Shown here: piece by piece, positions 1-5,746 of the stretch | Layout: the number at the start of each line of letters is the position of its first letter | How positions within the stretch are numbered: position 1 is the stretch's first letter | Assembly: GCA_937888925.1 (NCBI GenBank) | Contig: CALARM010001095.1 | Coordinates: forward strand, 1-7,338 | DNA from: an uncultured Synergistia bacterium | Lineage (GTDB): Bacteria > Eremiobacterota > SpSt-956 > JAKJGF01 | Length of the DNA stretch: 7,338 nucleotides | Reading direction: 5' to 3' | Notes under the pieces: generated by a model | Database searches by the model: none | Seen by the model: the letters and a program-made list of their open reading frames with translations, nothing else | Told to the model about the DNA's origin: nothing | Program-made: the position numbers and the translations under genes

Positions 1-60
1 CAGGCAGAAGCTGATAAAATGGTTACGAACTTATTTGGAGCGGTACTTAGTAATGCGTAA
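1..60 (+). CDS. C-terminal tail of an unknown gene (partial)
   Basis: Frame 1 is open from the window edge to a TAA at 58-60 and gives 19 residues ending LFGAVLSNA. The piece is too short to assign to a family. The last codons (from about 51) already belong to the TGCGTAA-type repeat that follows, so the repeat appears to supply the stop codon, as it also does at the end of the glycosidase gene at 1625. Frame 2 is open too (to 67, a basic peptide ending YLVMRKA), so the choice of frame is uncertain. Confidence 0.35.
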   Translation, partial: QAEADKMVTNLFGAVLSNA

Positions 61-119
61 AGCGTAATGCTTGATGCGCAGGGATTAAACCAGTCACGGG
101 TGACGCGTTACGCATCACG
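51..119. repeat. Imperfect inverted repeat built of TGCGTAA / TTACGCA words
   Basis: The left arm (51-80) is made of TAATGCG, AGCGTAATGC and TGATGCGCA words. The right arm (101-119) reads TGACGCGTTACGCATCACG, the same words on the other strand. The core between them holds the short palindrome GTCACGGGTGAC (93-104). The same vocabulary recurs at 1625-1785, so this is a dispersed intergenic repeat family rather than a one-off hairpin. The right arm ends about 44 bp before the next start codon and is followed by an AT-rich leader with a TATAAA-like hexamer (129-134). Confidence 0.7.
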
Positions 120-163
120 ACTACTTAATATAAAATACACTATAAATTAATAGGAGGAATGCA

Positions 164-1627
164 ATGATCAAGTATATTTGTTTTATCAGCCTGATTTTAC
201 TTTTTATGGTCAACTGCGGTGGTGAAAGTAAAATTATTACAACAACCTTACCGGATGTTACTCCAACATCTGTCAGGGAAAATTCTGAAGATTCCTCTTT
301 CGGAATCTTCACTGCCTATTCGGCCCACGAATTCACCTATTTTACAAATACTGCAGGTTTCTCCAGAGAAGATTACTGGAACTGGACAGACAAACACTTC
401 CAAAATCTCGGTGCTCACTGGACCAGAAGTAACCTGCAGCTTATATGGGATTTTATAGAACCGGACATAGGAAAAGGTTATAACTGGAATAATATAATGC
501 TTACAGATGACATAATAAAACATATATACACTTCCCCTGCCGGTGTTAACTGGCTCGGAGTTTTTGCGGAAGGTGGCTCAGTGAACCCTCCCGGCAGGAT
601 GAGAAGAAAAGACAGACCTCCTCTCAGAAATCCCCTTGATTACCCTGAAGAATACAAAAATTTTGTAAAAACGGTGGTAGAAAGGTACGACGGAGACGGA
701 ATAAACGATGCGGCACATGGAGTAAAAGTTAAATACTGGCAGGCCGGTAACGAAATTTTCATATGGCAGAATTCAGGAAGATCAGTAGAAGACTACAAAA
801 AATTTGTAAGACTGATCCGTGAAGGTGCAAAAAAAGCAGACAGTGAAGCAAAAATAGTATTAATCGCCCCTACGGACGGCTTTACAGCATCTCCCTTTCT
901 TTTACAGGTCATGAAAGATCTTGCTTCAGAAAAAGCTTTTGATGCAATAGATGTACATCACTGGGGCAGGTCGGATAACTGGAAAATGCCTGCTGTTACG
1001 GAATATAGAAAGACCCTGGACAGTTACGGCCTTAAAGATGTGCAGATCTGGAGCTGTGAACATGGCACATGGCAGGGGCAGCCTTCAGGCCAGCCCTGTC
1101 AATCAGAAGAAGAACAGGCATCTTCTCTTATAAAACGGTATGTATATAATTTGAATAACGGCCTTGACAAACTCTTCTGGAACAATCTTACCGAATGGTA
1201 TCAGTTCATGGGTGATCCGGGAAGTATTTTTAACTCCATGGGCCTGATTACTGACGGACAGGGGCCGGGAGAAGAACCGGCAAGATTTAATACGGAAAGG
1301 ATTTCTTACCAGGTCTATAAAAACCTGAGTAAAAAAATAGATAGAGGTGTTGCAGTGAAACTTGGCCGGACCGTCGGGATTTATTCACAGGGTCAGGTTT
1401 ACTCTTATGATTATGAAACAATAAACAGTAAAAAAAGATTTTCTATAGTATGGAGCGAAAAAGATACAGAGGAAGTTACTCTACCTGTCATTGTTCCTTC
1501 AGTCCATGTAAGTAATATGATAACAGACAGAAAAGGGAATATCCTTGAAGAATATGACATAAAATCGGGAAATGGTAAGGTTACAGTAAAGACAAAAAAA
1601 GAACCTTTACTTGTGGAATATTATTGA
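164..1627 (+). CDS. Lipoprotein glycoside hydrolase, clan GH-A-like TIM barrel
   Basis: This 487-residue protein has an N-terminal hydrophobic stretch ending in a lipobox-like FMVNC (Cys18; Asn at -1 is atypical), so it is probably a membrane-anchored lipoprotein. A low-complexity Ser/Thr linker follows, then a barrel at about residues 46-390. Features typical of retaining clan GH-A glycosidases are visible. These are HWTRSN (85-90), the acid/base motif WQAGNE (Asn196-Glu197), DVHHWG (263-268) and a candidate nucleophile Glu299 in IWSCEHGTW. A short beta-rich C-terminal domain (about 395-487) resembles the sandwich that often follows such barrels. The family (GH39, GH5, GH30 or another) and the substrate cannot be assigned by eye. 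The start is supported by AGGAGG at 152-157, 6 nt before the ATG. The TGA stop is the first three bases of the following repeat. The next gene encodes a secreted hydrolase, which could fit a joint role in polymer breakdown. Confidence 0.8.
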   Translation: MIKYICFISLILLFMVNCGGESKIITTTLPDVTPTSVRENSEDSSFGIFTAYSAHEFTYFTNTAGFSREDYWNWTDKHFQNLGAHWTRSNLQLIWDFIEPDIGKGYNWNNIMLTDDIIKHIYTSPAGVNWLGVFAEGGSVNPPGRMRRKDRPPLRNPLDYPEEYKNFVKTVVERYDGDGINDAAHGVKVKYWQAGNEIFIWQNSGRSVEDYKKFVRLIREGAKKADSEAKIVLIAPTDGFTASPFLLQVMKDLASEKAFDAIDVHHWGRSDNWKMPAVTEYRKTLDSYGLKDVQIWSCEHGTWQGQPSGQPCQSEEEQASSLIKRYVYNLNNGLDKLFWNNLTEWYQFMGDPGSIFNSMGLITDGQGPGEEPARFNTERISYQVYKNLSKKIDRGVAVKLGRTVGIYSQGQVYSYDYETINSKKRFSIVWSEKDTEEVTLPVIVPSVHVSNMITDRKGNILEEYDIKSGNGKVTVKTKKEPLLVEYY

Positions 1628-1785
1628 TGCGTAATGCGTAATGCGTGAGATTTCATACGGTTGACGCGTTACCCGTTACCAGTCATGCATTATTTAAATT
1701 TCAATAAATTATTAAACTAACAACCATGATTGATTTCAGTCATAACGATGGATGCAAATATACCCGTTACGCGTTACGCGTCACG
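1625..1785. repeat. Composite TGCGTAA / TTACGCG repeat between glycosidase and hydrolase genes
   Basis: The left module (1625-1649) is three tandem TGCGTAA-type words. A right module (about 1661-1690) contains GACGCGTTACCCGTTACC, the inverted words. A further right-type module lies at 1762-1785 (ACCCGTTACGCGTTACGC then GTCACG). About 70 bp of AT-rich sequence separates the two right-type modules. The vocabulary matches the repeat at 51-119. The left end begins exactly on the stop codon of the upstream gene, and the right end sits 36 bp before the next start codon. No ORF or tRNA is visible in this spacer. Confidence 0.7.
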
Positions 1786-1821
1786 ATTCTCATATAAAAA
1801 ATAACAGGAAGGCGAAGTGTT

Positions 1822-2745
1822 ATGTTAAAAAAATTCTCTTATTTAATTGCCATATTTATAATCACGTTACTTTCAGCGTTCGGAGGAAGCAGTAAAGGAA
1901 GCACCATAGTGGGAACAGTTCCTCCGGCACAGAAAGAATTTTATTTCAATAATCCCACAAGCGGGGCAAAATTATGGGGCAAAGTTTATTATCCTCCTGA
2001 TGCACGGCATAAATACCCCGGACTGGTTATAGTGCCGGGAGGACTGGGATTCGGTTCAAATCTGGATAATGCTCCCAGGAAAAAACCGTCTAATTATGCA
2101 AAAGAAGGTTTCGTTGTAATGGTATTTGATCCGGACGGAAGAGGTAAAAGCCAGGGCCAGGAAAATTATAACGGCATCATTCATCAGGACGGACTGAATG
2201 AACTTTTGAAAAAACTGGTAAATGACCCTTATGTAGATGCCTCAAATATCGGTGTTTATACATCTTCTCTCGGCATAGCCCTGGGTGCAGGTGCCATGGG
2301 AAGATACCCGTATCATCCGACAGTCCATTATCTTATAGACGGTGAAGGCCCGTCTGACAGATTTTACATTACAAAATTTAATAATCCGAATTTTTCAAAG
2401 ATTTTTGCCGGTCATACAACAGATGATGTGGAATGGTGGTCAGAAAGAGAAGCATACAGGACCATTCAGACCTATCCCGGTATGTATGTGAGACTTCAGA
2501 CTTCTATGGATCATGTCCACAGGGAAAATAAAGGACATGCCATTATGATGATACAAAATGCCACAGGAAAACAATATGGAGGGAAAGGACTATGTTCATG
2601 GACAAGGATGAACGGTGAAGAAAATCCTGTAAATACTGTCTTCACCATTCAAAATCCTCCGAAATGGCTACCAGCCGGGTCCCTTCAGACAGTGGATATA
2701 GAAGTTATAAAAGAGATGAGAGATAAAGTTAATTCTATGTTATAA
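1822..2745 (+). CDS. Secreted alpha/beta-fold hydrolase
   Basis: This 307-residue protein has an N-terminal signal peptide (KK followed by a hydrophobic core, about residues 5-20). It lacks a lipobox Cys, so it is probably periplasmic or secreted. The alpha/beta hydrolase layout is visible. A strand with VIVPGG (69-74) gives an oxyanion-hole turn. VMVFDPDGRGKSQG (99-112) is the usual D-x-x-G-R-G-x-S loop. VYTSSLG (145-151) is a nucleophile elbow in which Ser149 is the likely catalytic Ser, with Thr in place of the first Gly of GxSxG. Candidate acid and base are Asp230 (SMDHVH) and His239 (KGHAIMM). The substrate is unknown; esterase or a dienelactone-hydrolase-like activity is plausible. The ATG is preceded by AGGAAGG (1806-1812), 9 nt upstream. 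The gene may be co-transcribed with the glycosidase, but a 194-bp repeat-bearing spacer separates them. Confidence 0.75.
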   Translation: MLKKFSYLIAIFIITLLSAFGGSSKGSTIVGTVPPAQKEFYFNNPTSGAKLWGKVYYPPDARHKYPGLVIVPGGLGFGSNLDNAPRKKPSNYAKEGFVVMVFDPDGRGKSQGQENYNGIIHQDGLNELLKKLVNDPYVDASNIGVYTSSLGIALGAGAMGRYPYHPTVHYLIDGEGPSDRFYITKFNNPNFSKIFAGHTTDDVEWWSEREAYRTIQTYPGMYVRLQTSMDHVHRENKGHAIMMIQNATGKQYGGKGLCSWTRMNGEENPVNTVFTIQNPPKWLPAGSLQTVDIEVIKEMRDKVNSML

Positions 2746-2770
2746 TATAACTATACTTTTGCAGATTTTA

Positions 2771-2827
2771 AAATAGGTGTTGGGTGTTGGGTCAGGAAGA
2801 TTAAAACCCGGAACCCTGAACCTATTT
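2771..2827. repeat. Imperfect hairpin repeat of GGGTGTTGGGT / ACCCTGAACC words
   Basis: The outer arms AAATAGGT (2771-2778) and ACCTATTT (2820-2827) are perfect complements. The inner arms are imperfect, with GTTGGGTGTTGGGTC opposite AACCCGGAACCCTGAA. No T-run follows on either strand, so this is not a standard intrinsic terminator. It lies 26 bp after the hydrolase stop and could act as an RNA stem that separates or stabilises transcripts. Its wording differs from the TGCGTAA repeats, so it represents a second repeat family. Confidence 0.6.
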
Positions 2828-2888
2828 AACTATAAAGTCAGTAAAAACAAGGAAATTATGAAAAAGTGCAAAAGTATAGAATATAATT

Positions 2889-3314
2889 ATGAAAAAAATA
2901 TTATTTATTTTACTCATTTACTGTTTTGCCGGCATCAGTTACGGAGAAAACTTGAACATAAATAATTCCGGTAACTGTATCATTTCTATTGACAGAACAA
3001 GTTATAATTATGGTGAAGGCATCCTTTTAACTGTAACGTGGGAAAAATGTGCAAAAATCAATGATATAAGTTCCTATCTTATGAACGGTGACGGCAATAT
3101 ACAGATTATTTCAGGTTCACAAATCATATGCAGTCTGAAAATGTCTCCCATATCTGCTCCGAAAATAGATAAAGACAGATTAAGTTTTACCTATTATTTA
3201 TCTACTAAAAACCCTGATTTGCATATGACAGAAGGCAAATATATTATAAGAATTGTCTCCCATAACTGGACTTCAAATGAAGTACCATTCAAAATCATAA
3301 ATTTAACAAAATGA
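2889..3314 (+). CDS. Small secreted beta-rich protein of unknown function
   Basis: This 141-residue protein is not recognised. A clear signal peptide is present: KK, a hydrophobic core, then ISYG with likely cleavage before Glu20. The mature part is about 120 residues of alternating polar/hydrophobic strands (IISIDRTSYNYGEGILLTV, then GKYIIRIVSHNWTSNEVPFKI), which suggests an Ig-like beta-sandwich. Three Cys remain after cleavage (30, 54, 81). The gene overlaps the radical SAM gene by 4 nt (ATGA), so the two are probably translationally coupled. No good Shine-Dalgarno precedes this ATG. The AAGGAA at about 2849-2854 instead precedes an out-of-frame ATG at 2858 whose 35-codon frame runs into this gene. 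The signal-peptide pattern supports the 2889 start. Confidence 0.7.
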   Translation: MKKILFILLIYCFAGISYGENLNINNSGNCIISIDRTSYNYGEGILLTVTWEKCAKINDISSYLMNGDGNIQIISGSQIICSLKMSPISAPKIDKDRLSFTYYLSTKNPDLHMTEGKYIIRIVSHNWTSNEVPFKIINLTK

Positions 3315-4513
3315 GTTCTGTAATAAAACATTACATAAAACCACAGAGAGCTTTAAAAAAAGCCACCATGGTAGATCCTTCCTTTTTCCCGGGCAAATAC
3401 GCTTTTTCTCCGTACATGGCCTGTGAACATGCCTGCAAATACTGTGACGGCCGGGCAGAGAAATATTATGTAGAAGGAGATTTTGAAAAAGATATTGTCA
3501 TAAGGGAAAACCTTCCCGTTCTTCTTGAACATGAGCTGAAAAAACTCAGAGAAAAAGGTATTATATCCATAGGTTCCGGCATAAGCGACCCGTACCAGCC
3601 TGTGGAAAAAGAAGAGAAAATCCTTCAAAAATGTGCCGGCATACTTGCAGGATATAAATTTCCTGTTTCTGTAATGACAAAATCTTCTCTTATCTTAAGA
3701 GATATCGATTTATGGGAAGAAGTTCATAAAAAAAGCGGTTTTATCCTCACAGTATCCCTTACTTTTACAGATGATCATTTAAGAAAAATATTCGAGCCTC
3801 ATGCAGGTACAGTAGAAGAGAGAATAAACACCCTCGTAGAATTTAAAAAGAGAGGCATGTTTACAGGAATCCTTGCAATGCCTTTTATCCCTTATATTTC
3901 CGATGTAAGAGAAAATATAGAGCACCTTGCAGATATTGCAAAGGATATTAACATAGATTTTGTCATGGCGGGAAGCCTTACATTGAGGCAGGGGAAACAG
4001 AAGGATCTCTTTATGGATATAATAAAAGAGAATTTTCCCGATCTTTCAGAAGCAATAAAAGAACTTTATAAAGAAAACAGGCAATCAGGCTCTCCCCTTC
4101 TCTCTTACAGAAAGAATTTATATAAAATCCTCAACGGAATATTTCTCTCCCGTTCCATCCCCGTAGAAATGCCTCATTATGCCTATAAAAACCTGGTTCC
4201 GCTCTATGATGAAATATATGTTTTATTACATCACATGATAAATCTCTATGAGAGAAAAAACATAAATACTCAGCCCTTAAAAGAATCTCTTAAAAGATAC
4301 GGCGAATGGCTTTCGAAAGAAAAGGAACTATTTAATCGGAAAAGGAAAGATAGCTATAAAAACCTTGAGGAAAAGCTTATTTCACTTATACATTTCGGAG
4401 AAATGGAACATATAATAAAAAATGAAAAGCTCCATAATTTCATCGGTAAAATTGTTCTGGAAAGAATGACTTTTGATTATATGGATCTCAAGTTAATAAA
4501 CAATAGCAATTGA
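3311..4513 (+). CDS. Radical SAM protein of the SplB (spore photoproduct lyase-like) group
   Basis: This 400-residue cytoplasmic protein has the CxxxCxxC cluster motif in ACEHACKYC (Cys38, Cys42, Cys45), which binds the 4Fe-4S cluster used to cleave S-adenosylmethionine. The surrounding signatures match SPL-like DNA-repair-photolyase proteins. They are FFPGKYAFSPYMACEH before the cluster, CDGRAEKYYVEGDFEKDIVI after it, then SIGSGISDPYQPVE (86-99), VSVMTKSSLILRD (119-131) and FEPHAGTVEERI (161-172). A 110-residue helical, Lys/Glu-rich C-terminal region follows the barrel. No SPASM-like Cys cluster is seen, which argues against a peptide-modifying SPASM enzyme. A role in DNA repair is inferred from family resemblance; many relatives have no known substrate. 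The start overlaps the upstream stop by 4 nt. It would be unusual for a cytoplasmic enzyme of this type to be coupled to a secreted protein. Confidence 0.85.
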   Translation: MSSVIKHYIKPQRALKKATMVDPSFFPGKYAFSPYMACEHACKYCDGRAEKYYVEGDFEKDIVIRENLPVLLEHELKKLREKGIISIGSGISDPYQPVEKEEKILQKCAGILAGYKFPVSVMTKSSLILRDIDLWEEVHKKSGFILTVSLTFTDDHLRKIFEPHAGTVEERINTLVEFKKRGMFTGILAMPFIPYISDVRENIEHLADIAKDINIDFVMAGSLTLRQGKQKDLFMDIIKENFPDLSEAIKELYKENRQSGSPLLSYRKNLYKILNGIFLSRSIPVEMPHYAYKNLVPLYDEIYVLLHHMINLYERKNINTQPLKESLKRYGEWLSKEKELFNRKRKDSYKNLEEKLISLIHFGEMEHIIKNEKLHNFIGKIVLERMTFDYMDLKLINNSN

Positions 4514-4557
4514 GGCAGAATATGGAGAGAAAAATGGTATCTTTGAAATGATATTAT

Positions 4558-4590
4558 GGTCAGCCATCAGTTTTTAGCTGATAGCTGACC
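4558..4590. repeat. Hairpin repeat of TCAGCTATCAGC-type words
   Basis: GGTCAGCCATCAG (4558-4570) pairs with CTGATAGCTGACC (4578-4590), a 13-bp stem with one C-A mismatch and a 7-nt TTTTTAG loop. It lies 44 bp after the radical SAM stop. No U-tract follows, so it is not a canonical intrinsic terminator, though it could stabilise the 3' end of the mRNA. It is a third repeat wording, distinct from those at 51, 1625 and 2771. Confidence 0.7.
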
Positions 4591-4850
4591 GATTTAGACT
4601 TACGGTTTTCCATGATCTCTTTCGAAATATGCAATAGCCCCTATACACTGTAGTAGAGAAACATACGTCATAAATAAAGGATAAGAGTTTTTCAAAATTC
4701 TACAAAAGTACAATTTAATTCTACAACAAAAATACTGACATGGAACAATAAAATTGTTAAGAAATTGTTAATTTCAAATCAAGAAAAAATATTTATCAGG
4801 AACATCACTGAAAAATTCTAAAGGGAAGTTATAAAGATCGGGTAAATATA
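4591..4850. other. AT-rich non-coding region with helically spaced direct repeats
   Basis: I see no plausible gene in this 260-bp stretch. It contains AATTCTACAA twice (4696-4705 and 4717-4726, 21 bp apart) and AAATTGTTAA twice (4751-4760 and 4762-4771, 11 bp apart). These spacings are about two turns and one turn of the helix, as expected for side-by-side protein binding sites. They lie roughly 80-160 bp upstream of the promoter at 4851. Chance is possible because the region is AT-rich. Confidence 0.4.
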
Positions 4851-4859
4851 TGATATAAT
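4851..4859 (+). promoter_or_regulatory. Extended -10 promoter (TGATATAAT)
   Basis: TG-A-TATAAT matches the extended -10 consensus exactly. The -35 region is weak (TTATAA at 4829-4834, spacer 19), as is usual for extended -10 promoters. Transcription would begin near 4866, about 27 nt before the start codon of the small ORF at 4893, with a good ribosome binding site (AAGAGGTG, 4879-4886) between them. Confidence 0.6.
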
Positions 4860-4892
4860 TACTAAAGAAAAAACTTTTAAGAGGTGCTATTC

Positions 4893-5015
4893 ATGAAAAC
4901 CATTGAAACTGATGCAACAGTCACAGATGATGGTAAAATAATTATGGATATTAATCTATCTGAAATACCTCCGGGAAAATACAGGGTTCTTATGATGGCA
5001 GATGAAAGTCAATAA
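4893..5015 (+). pseudogene. Truncated antitoxin-like small protein
   Basis: The 40-residue product has the pattern of a common short protein family often found beside PIN-domain toxins: an N-terminal TIE.ATVTDDGK segment, a beta strand, then SEIPPGKYRVLMM. From memory, intact relatives are about 60-80 residues and have a C-terminal toxin-binding tail ending in RREDxYGDDGR-like sequence. That tail is missing here. The frame ends in TAA at exactly the point where a sequence resembling an IS200/IS605 end begins (5013). Promoter and ribosome binding site are intact, so a short peptide may still be made. No toxin gene follows. The family call is by recollection of the pattern; the truncation is inferred. 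Confidence 0.5.
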
Positions 5016-5149
5016 CCCACGACTAAAGTCGTGAGCTTGTAGTTGTAATTGCAAGCCTGATTGACCAGCCAGGAGTCTTTGGGAGAGACTACGTTATAAA
5101 GGTGAAAATTTCAGTCCTTAATTCCCTGTGGGCATAGCAGTAATTCTAC
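5013..5149 (-). mobile_element. Relic of an IS200/IS605-type end (possible omega-RNA-like tail)
   Basis: CACGACT-AA-AGTCGTG (5018-5033) is a perfect 7-bp stem with a 2-nt loop, the kind of subterminal hairpin seen at IS200/IS605 ends. Further small stems lie beyond it: GCTTG/CAAGC (5035-5056) and AGTCT/AGACT (about 5075-5091). On the minus strand a frame is open from 5221 to a TGA at 5113-5111 (ending VELLLCPQGIKD). It then continues in the same phase for 33 more codons to a stop at 5011-5009 that lies just past the hairpin. This would fit the decayed 3' end of a tnpB-like gene with its structured tail. No recognisable transposase body remains, and the outer boundary is not defined. Confidence 0.4.
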
Positions 5150-5242
5150 CGGGAATAATAAAGAATAGCGACACGTAATAACCACTTCAGGAAATTCATA
5201 ATAAACCTCTATTTTATTTCTTCACACGAAATTCTAAACTTA

Positions 5243-5271
5243 TTCACAACTTTTTCATAACTTCATATTAT
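5243..5271 (+). promoter_or_regulatory. Candidate sigma-70 promoter of the tandem peptide genes
   Basis: TTCACA (5243-5248) and TATTAT (5266-5271) each match the consensus at 5 of 6 positions with a 17-bp spacer. A perfect TATAAT overlaps at 5269-5274. Three TTCATA-type heptamers (5254-5260, 5262-5268, 5274-5280) overlap the -10 region and could be an operator. The leader to the first peptide start would be about 70 nt. The region is AT-rich, so confidence is moderate. Confidence 0.45.
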
Positions 5272-5349
5272 AATTCATAATGAAGACACAAAACAAAGAA
5301 AAAATGTCCGGAAGAATATTATAAATTTAAAGAAAGAAGATGAAAGAAA

Positions 5350-5442
5350 ATGATTAAAAGAGTATTTCCAGGTAAAAATTGTAATTTCATTAACTGGCCC
5401 TGCAAGAAGAAGTATTGGTACGTATTAGGTATGCCGGTATAA
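5350..5442 (+). CDS. Short cationic Cys-containing peptide, copy 1 (30 aa)
   Basis: The product begins MIKRVFPGKNCNF, continues INWPCKKKYWYVLG and ends MPV. It has six Lys/Arg, no acidic residue, two Cys (11 and 18) and an aromatic C-terminal half. I do not recognise the family. The main support for coding is the neighbour at 5477. The first 39 nt match 37 of 39, and the two differences are a conservative Arg/Lys change and a synonymous Val change. The upstream region is purine-rich (AAAGAAAGAAG) with only a weak ribosome binding site. It lies 34 bp before copy 2 and is probably co-transcribed with it. Possible roles are a precursor peptide, a small toxin or antimicrobial, or a signalling peptide; none is shown. 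Confidence 0.55.
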   Translation: MIKRVFPGKNCNFINWPCKKKYWYVLGMPV

Positions 5443-5476
5443 TATAAAATAGATTAAAAGAGAAGGAGTAAAAAAA

Positions 5477-5581
5477 ATGATTAAAAAAGTGTTTCCAGGT
5501 AAAAATTGTAATTTCTTCGCCACATGCTACCAGACGTGTATGCATAGAGTTACGAGGTATATTGCAAATCTGCCGATATAA
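5477..5581 (+). CDS. Short cationic Cys-containing peptide, copy 2 (34 aa)
   Basis: The product begins MIKKVFPGKNCNF, continues FATCYQTCMHRVTRYIAN and ends LPI. It has three Cys (11, 17, 21), five Lys/Arg plus one His, and no Asp or Glu. A good ribosome binding site, AGAAGGAG, lies at 5461-5468, 8 nt before the ATG. Compared with copy 1, the first 13 residues are nearly identical and the next stretch is unrelated. Both end in a [ML]-P-[VI]-stop after a Cys about 12 residues from the end. A conserved front with a variable back half is typical of leader/core precursor peptides, but no obvious modifying enzyme is adjacent. The SPL-like radical SAM gene is about 1 kb upstream and not clearly related. 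Confidence 0.6.
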   Translation: MIKKVFPGKNCNFFATCYQTCMHRVTRYIANLPI

Positions 5582-5605
5582 AAAAATCTTATGAAAATAC
5601 GTTCA

Positions 5606-5649
5606 TCTCCCCCTGTTCGCTACGTTCTATTTTGCAATACAGGGGGAGA
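5606..5649. repeat. Strong GC-rich hairpin after the peptide pair
   Basis: TCTCCCCCTGT (5606-5616) pairs perfectly with ACAGGGGGAGA (5639-5649), an 11-bp stem with a 22-nt loop. It starts 25 bp after the stop of copy 2. A T5 tract lies at 5661-5665, too far away for a normal intrinsic terminator. It probably marks the transcript end or is another dispersed repeat. A 26-codon frame (5591-5671) runs through it without a ribosome binding site and is not called as a gene. Confidence 0.6.
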
Positions 5650-5669
5650 ATTCTATGGTCTTTTTATAT

Positions 5670-5737
5670 GATAATGATGAAGTTTGCAACTTCACTGGAT
5701 AATGATTCTCATATTTGTTTATGACCGATCCGGTCAT
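5670..5737. promoter_or_regulatory. Cluster of operator-like palindromes and direct repeats
   Basis: Two perfect inverted repeats with 7-bp arms and 3-bp centres are present: TGAAGTT-TGC-AACTTCA (5678-5694) and ATGACCG-ATC-CGGTCAT (5721-5737). The second has the look of a TetR-family operator. GATAATGAT occurs twice (5670-5678 and 5698-5706), and the second copy followed by TCTCAT partly resembles a Fur box. The location is odd, since it lies between two convergent gene ends with no clear gene start next to it. RNA stem-loops are an alternative reading. Confidence 0.35.
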
Positions 5738-5746
5738 GTCTGTTAG

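Noticed and set aside
219..1133. Frames on both strands inside the glycosidase gene
   Set aside because: Shadows of the strongly supported glycosidase frame.
51..1785. The TGCGTAA repeats as a CRISPR array
   Set aside because: Units are 7-10 bp words without constant-length unique spacers, and no cas gene is present.
2777..2965. 62-codon + frame, and the 35-codon version from the ATG at 2858 with an AAGGAA ribosome binding site
   Set aside because: It overlaps the signal-peptide region of the 2889 gene out of frame, runs through the hairpin repeat, and has no protein-like pattern.
3311..5581. The radical SAM protein as maturase of the tandem peptides
   Set aside because: It matches the SPL-like group, lacks an obvious SPASM or precursor-recognition region, and is separated by about 830 bp with its own hairpin, a separate promoter and an IS relic; possible but unsupported.
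5606..5665. Intrinsic terminator
   Set aside because: The stem is strong but the T5 tract lies 11 bp beyond its base and the loop is 22 nt, so the canonical form is not met.
5591..5671. 26-codon ORF directly after peptide copy 2
   Set aside because: No ribosome binding site, and its sequence is dictated by the two arms of the 5606-5649 hairpin; no similarity to the peptide pair.
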